NCBI RefSeq assembly: GCF_020709055.1
Contig: NZ_JAJFCK010000063.1
Span: forward strand, 1-10,105
Source of the DNA: Ruminococcus callidus
Lineage (GTDB): Bacteria; Bacillota; Clostridia; Oscillospirales; Ruminococcaceae
DNA: 10,105 nucleotides
Direction: 5' to 3'
Notes under the pieces: model-generated
Told to the model about the DNA's origin: nothing
Databases searched by the model: none
Seen by the model: the letters and a program-made list of their open reading frames with translations, nothing else
Made by a program: the position numbers and the translations under genes
Part shown: one piece after another, positions 7,954 through 10,105 of the stretch
How positions within the stretch are numbered: position 1 is the stretch's first letter
Layout: each line of letters opens with the position of its first letter

Positions 7954-9060
7954 TCACTGGCGCAGCTGAATGGGCATCAGCAGGAAAATAAAGCTCTCGC
8001 CCTGCGGCGGCACCAGCTTTGCCACACGGTTTCCGCCGGTGAGCTGAATGCGGATCTGGTCGCAGTCGGCAGCACGCACGGCCTCCAGCAGGAAGCGGTT
8101 GTCAAAGCCGATGGTGACATCCGGCCCGCTGATCTGCGCCGGGATCCGGTCGTTGATCTCGCCGATGCCCGTCTTGCACCACACTTCCAGAAAGCCGCCG
8201 GAGAACTTGCAGCGCACCGGCGCATTATATTTGCCGCTGATGAGCAGAGAGCAGCGCTCCAGACAGCGGGTGAGTTCGCTGGTATCCATGGTGATCTCGG
8301 TTTCGAACGCCGTGGGGATGCTGCTGCGGTAGTTGTGGAATTCGCCCTCCAGCAGGCGGGAAAAGACGGTGTAGCCGTTGAATTCAAAGACCACATAGCG
8401 GCGGTCGGCGGAGATGGTGCAAAGCTCGTCCGCCTCATCCCGCAGCATATTGGCAACCTCCAGCAGGGTGCGCTTGGGCACGACAAAGCGGTATGCCTCG
8501 GCGCTGGAGATGGGCTCCTGCCGGACTGCCAGCCGATAGCCGTCGATGGCTGCCACACAGAGCGAATCGCTGGTGACCTCGAAAAGTTCGCCGGTGAGCA
8601 CCGGCTTTGCCTCGCTGACGGATGCGGCGTAGCTGGTCTGGCGGATCATGGAGCTGAGCACCGGCTGTTCGATCTGCATGCCGGCGTTGAGATCCAGACT
8701 GGGGAGGGTGGGGTATTCCTCCGCCGACATGGCGGAGATCTGGAACTGCGTCTCCTCGGAGAAAAGGCGCACCAGATAGTTGTCATCCACTTCCATGGTC
8801 ACGGTATCGCCGGAAAACCGGCGGACTGCCTCGCTGAGCAGACGGGGGAGAATGACAAATTCGCCCACATCATCGGATTCCACATCAATGCTGCGCTGGA
8901 TGCCGAATTCCAGATCATAGCCGGTCAGCTCCAGATTGTCGTGATCCAGCCGGAGTTTCAACCGTTCCAGTGCGGGAATTGTGGATTTCTGCGACACACC
9001 TTTTGCCACGTGGGTGATGGCGGTGTAAAATGATTGGCGGTTACAAGTGAATTTTAACAT
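7954..9060 (-). CDS. dnaN: DNA polymerase III beta sliding clamp
   Basis: 368 residues, the standard three-domain clamp monomer; two form a ring around DNA that tethers the replicative polymerase. Recognisable marks: LTGELFEV (155-162), AIDGYRLA (171-178, usually ATDGHRLA), SRLLEGEFHNY (234-244) and the end LLMPIQL (360-366, usually MPMRL). Start at 9060: AAAGGA at 9071-9076 lies 10 bases upstream on the minus strand. It is the first gene left of oriC and probably heads a dnaN-S4-recF operon. In many Firmicutes dnaA lies on the other side of this DnaA-box region; here no dnaA occurs in the 1045 bp upstream within the window. A promoter was not identified with confidence. Confidence 0.97.
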   Translation of the reverse strand: MLKFTCNRQSFYTAITHVAKGVSQKSTIPALERLKLRLDHDNLELTGYDLEFGIQRSIDVESDDVGEFVILPRLLSEAVRRFSGDTVTMEVDDNYLVRLFSEETQFQISAMSAEEYPTLPSLDLNAGMQIEQPVLSSMIRQTSYAASVSEAKPVLTGELFEVTSDSLCVAAIDGYRLAVRQEPISSAEAYRFVVPKRTLLEVANMLRDEADELCTISADRRYVVFEFNGYTVFSRLLEGEFHNYRSSIPTAFETEITMDTSELTRCLERCSLLISGKYNAPVRCKFSGGFLEVWCKTGIGEINDRIPAQISGPDVTIGFDNRFLLEAVRAADCDQIRIQLTGGNRVAKLVPPQGESFIFLLMPIQLRQ

Positions 9061-9104
9061 GGTCGATCCATCCTTTTGTCAGACAAATTTGCGCTCTGAG
9101 AACG

Positions 9105-9607
9105 CTTTCCACAGCAAGTGTCCTGTGGAAACGGGGTTTTTATTAGAAATGCAGCGAAGCTGCAGAAAATAGAAATCAATAGAATGAAAAAGTTAGTAGC
9201 AGTTATAGAGGGACAGGAAAAGTGGAAAGCCGTATTTTTGCCGGAATCTGTGGAGATTTTTCTTCCACGAACCCTTTGTGGAGAAATCGTGGAGAAGTGG
9301 AGAGATTTTTTGCGGGTGGAATGGTGGAAAGATTGTGGAGTGGAAACGAAAAACTTGTGGAGAAATCCGTGGAAAATCCGGCAGATGCCGGCAGCGGTTT
9401 CCACAGCCTGTGGAAACGCCTTTGCACAGCCCTCCACAGGAGATTCCACAGCGGCAGAAGACGCATCCGGGAAATCTCTTGCGGCGGCGAAATTTTTTCT
9501 CCACATTGGTTTTCCACAGCTTGTGGAAAACGGTGTGGAAAACCGGAAATTTTCTGTGGAGAGGCGGTGGAAAGCCAGGATTTTCAAAGAAATCCCACGT
9601 TTCCACA
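9105..9607. other. Chromosomal replication origin: DnaA-box cluster (oriC)
   Basis: Sixteen boxes with a TCCACA core on one strand or the other. Plus orientation: 9105-9113, 9397-9405, 9430-9438, 9442-9450, 9497-9505, 9510-9518, 9599-9607. Minus orientation: 9124-9132, 9249-9257, 9277-9285, 9334-9342, 9356-9364, 9409-9417, 9522-9530, 9534-9542, 9555-9563. The best matches (TTTTCCACA or complement) are 9510, 9522 and 9534. Pairs 9397/9409 and 9510/9522 form head-to-head palindromes, and further GTGGAAA half-matches fill the gaps. The region has no plausible gene and sits next to dnaN, the usual Firmicutes oriC position. Open reading frames here have repetitive peptides caused by the boxes themselves. 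Confidence 0.92.
9137..9208. other. Candidate DNA unwinding element with DnaA-trio-like triplets
   Basis: The stretch between the main box field and dnaN is the least GC-rich part of the origin (many A/T runs from 9137 to 9193). On the minus strand, reading toward dnaN, triplets CTA-TAA-CTG-CTA-CTA (9208-9194) resemble DnaA-trios, which in B. subtilis lie between DnaA boxes and the unwinding element in the same orientation relative to dnaN. It also contains a hairpin TGCAGC-GAA-GCTGCA (9150-9164). Confidence 0.45.
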
Positions 9608-9672
9608 GGAAACGCCAGACAGAAAAAAGCGGGAGAGAAAAAGAAAGCGTTGCGGAATCGTTTTCCCATCAG

Positions 9673-9707
9673 GCTGCTCCAGCTGAGCTCGACTGGAGCA
9701 GCTTTTT
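9673..9707 (+). terminator. Strong plus-strand intrinsic terminator beside oriC
   Basis: GCTGCTCCAG (9673-9682) pairs perfectly with CTGGAGCAGC (9693-9702), followed by TTTTT (9703-9707). On the minus strand no T run follows, so it acts on rightward transcription. No rightward gene is visible before it, only oriC. It could end a short RNA made through oriC or insulate the region to its right. Confidence 0.75.
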
Positions 9708-9768
9708 CGGGCACACGGATGCGGTGCGTTTTGTCCCTGCTTTTATGATTTCGCAGCACCCTCTGTAG

Positions 9769-9788
9769 GGACACGGCGTGCCGTGTCC
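9769..9788 (-). repeat. GGACACGG palindrome, inverted copy
   Basis: GGACACGGC and GCCGTGTCC separated by GT (9-bp stem), preceded by TGTAG. The flanks match the 3342 copy only when reverse complemented, so this copy is inverted. Confidence 0.6.
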
Positions 9789-9820
9789 GCAGATTCAATG
9801 TTATAAAATGAGAGGGCTTT

Positions 9821-9955
9821 AGGCTCCCCTGAAAGGGGAGCTGGCAGTGCGTAGCACTGACTGAGGGGTCATTCGTGAAATTTGAAACAGAAACAAAAGA
9901 TTTCACAAGAACCCCTCCGAGCGGCTTTGCCGCCCACCTCCCCTTTCAGGGGAGG
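9821..9955 (+). mobile_element. MITE-like palindromic repeat, family B, copy B2 (non-coding)
   Basis: 135 bp with the same termini as B1: TCCCCTGAAAGGGG at the left and CCCCTTTCAGGGGA at the right. It contains CAGTGC-GTA-GCACTG (9845-9859), then CTGAGGGGTC, and GCGGC-TTT-GCCGC near the right end. The loops differ from B1 (GTA for GAA, TTT for TTC) while the stems are kept. It lacks the roughly 58-bp internal segment of B1. No ORF and no clear target-site duplication. Confidence 0.65.
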
Positions 9956-9965
9956 CATGAATTAG

Positions 9966-9985
9966 GGACAGATTGTGCCGTGTCC
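9966..9985 (-). repeat. GGACACGG palindrome, diverged inverted copy
   Basis: Reads GGACAGATTGTGCCGTGTCC; its reverse complement differs from the 440 copy by one base. It lies between repeats B2 and A3. Confidence 0.55.
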
Positions 9986-10012
9986 GGTGTTTTTGTAGCA
10001 AGGAAAATTCCG

Positions 10013-10105
10013 TTGGAAACGTTCCACCGGAACGTTTCCAAGGTCGCAGTGCTGCAAGCGGGACACAGGGCGGAGCGGTCTTGTTCGCTCCGCCCTCGAA
10101 AAGCT
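10013..10105 (-). repeat. Multi-hairpin repeat, family A, copy A3 (cut by window end)
   Basis: The reverse complement matches the last two hairpins of A1 and A2: the 13-bp TTGGAAACGTTCC stem (10013-10041) and GGGCGGAGCG/CGCTCCGCCC. It is nearly identical to A2 over this part and in the opposite orientation. The remaining hairpins would lie beyond the window. Confidence 0.75.

Noticed and set aside
9194..9240. dnaN promoter with TATAAC on the minus strand near 9203-9208
   Set aside because: The hexamer 17 bases upstream (CTTTCC) is a poor -35, and the segment is better explained as trio-like triplets.
9105..9607. CRISPR array or phage iterons
   Set aside because: The repeats are 9-mers on both strands with irregular spacing and an obvious DnaA-box core; no regular spacers exist.
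9054..9768. Open frames through oriC on both strands (177, 216 and 237 codons among others)
   Set aside because: Their peptides are periodic Ser-Thr-Phe or Trp-Arg-Glu-like runs produced by the repeated DnaA boxes; the region is oriC.

Overview
The window looks like the origin-proximal core of a Firmicutes (Clostridia) chromosome, most likely a Ruminococcus-like gut member of the Oscillospirales. This rests on the gene order dnaN - S4-domain gene - recF - gyrB - (YcxB-like gene) - gyrA, on DnaA boxes of the TTTCCACA type, on perfect Spo0J/ParB parS sites, and on short palindromic repeats of a style I associate with Ruminococcus-like genomes. Species-level assignment is not possible from the sequence alone.

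All six supported genes lie on the minus strand and run leftward, away from oriC, on the leading strand. From right to left: 9821-10105 holds a MITE-like repeat (B2), a GGACACGG palindrome and the start of a multi-hairpin repeat (A3). 9673-9707 is a plus-strand terminator with no visible gene. 9105-9607 is a dense DnaA-box field (oriC), with an AT-rich candidate unwinding element and DnaA-trio-like triplets on its dnaN side. dnaN, the S4 gene and recF (9060-6572) form a tightly packed operon. 6195-6571 is a non-coding gap with a second small DnaA-box cluster and a 162-bp imperfect palindrome. gyrB and a two-transmembrane YcxB-like gene (6194-3702) form an operon. 3243-3701 is a second gap with two parS sites and repeat A2. 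gyrA occupies 3242-591. 1-590 holds a third parS site and repeats A1 and B1.

Functionally the genes form one replication-start unit. DnaA acts at oriC, the sliding clamp (DnaN) loads, RecF handles gaps, and the two gyrase subunits remove supercoils. Three parS sites around gyrA recruit ParB/SMC for origin segregation. dnaA itself is not in the window.

The non-coding DNA is the most unusual part. It has three exact parS copies, a hairpin repeat family with compensatory base changes between copies, a MITE-like family with C(GNA)G triloops, and a long palindrome capped by C(GAAA)G between recF and gyrB. The core genes are ordinary, except that GyrA has Ala at the quinolone-determining Ser position. 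I see no new defence or metabolic system.
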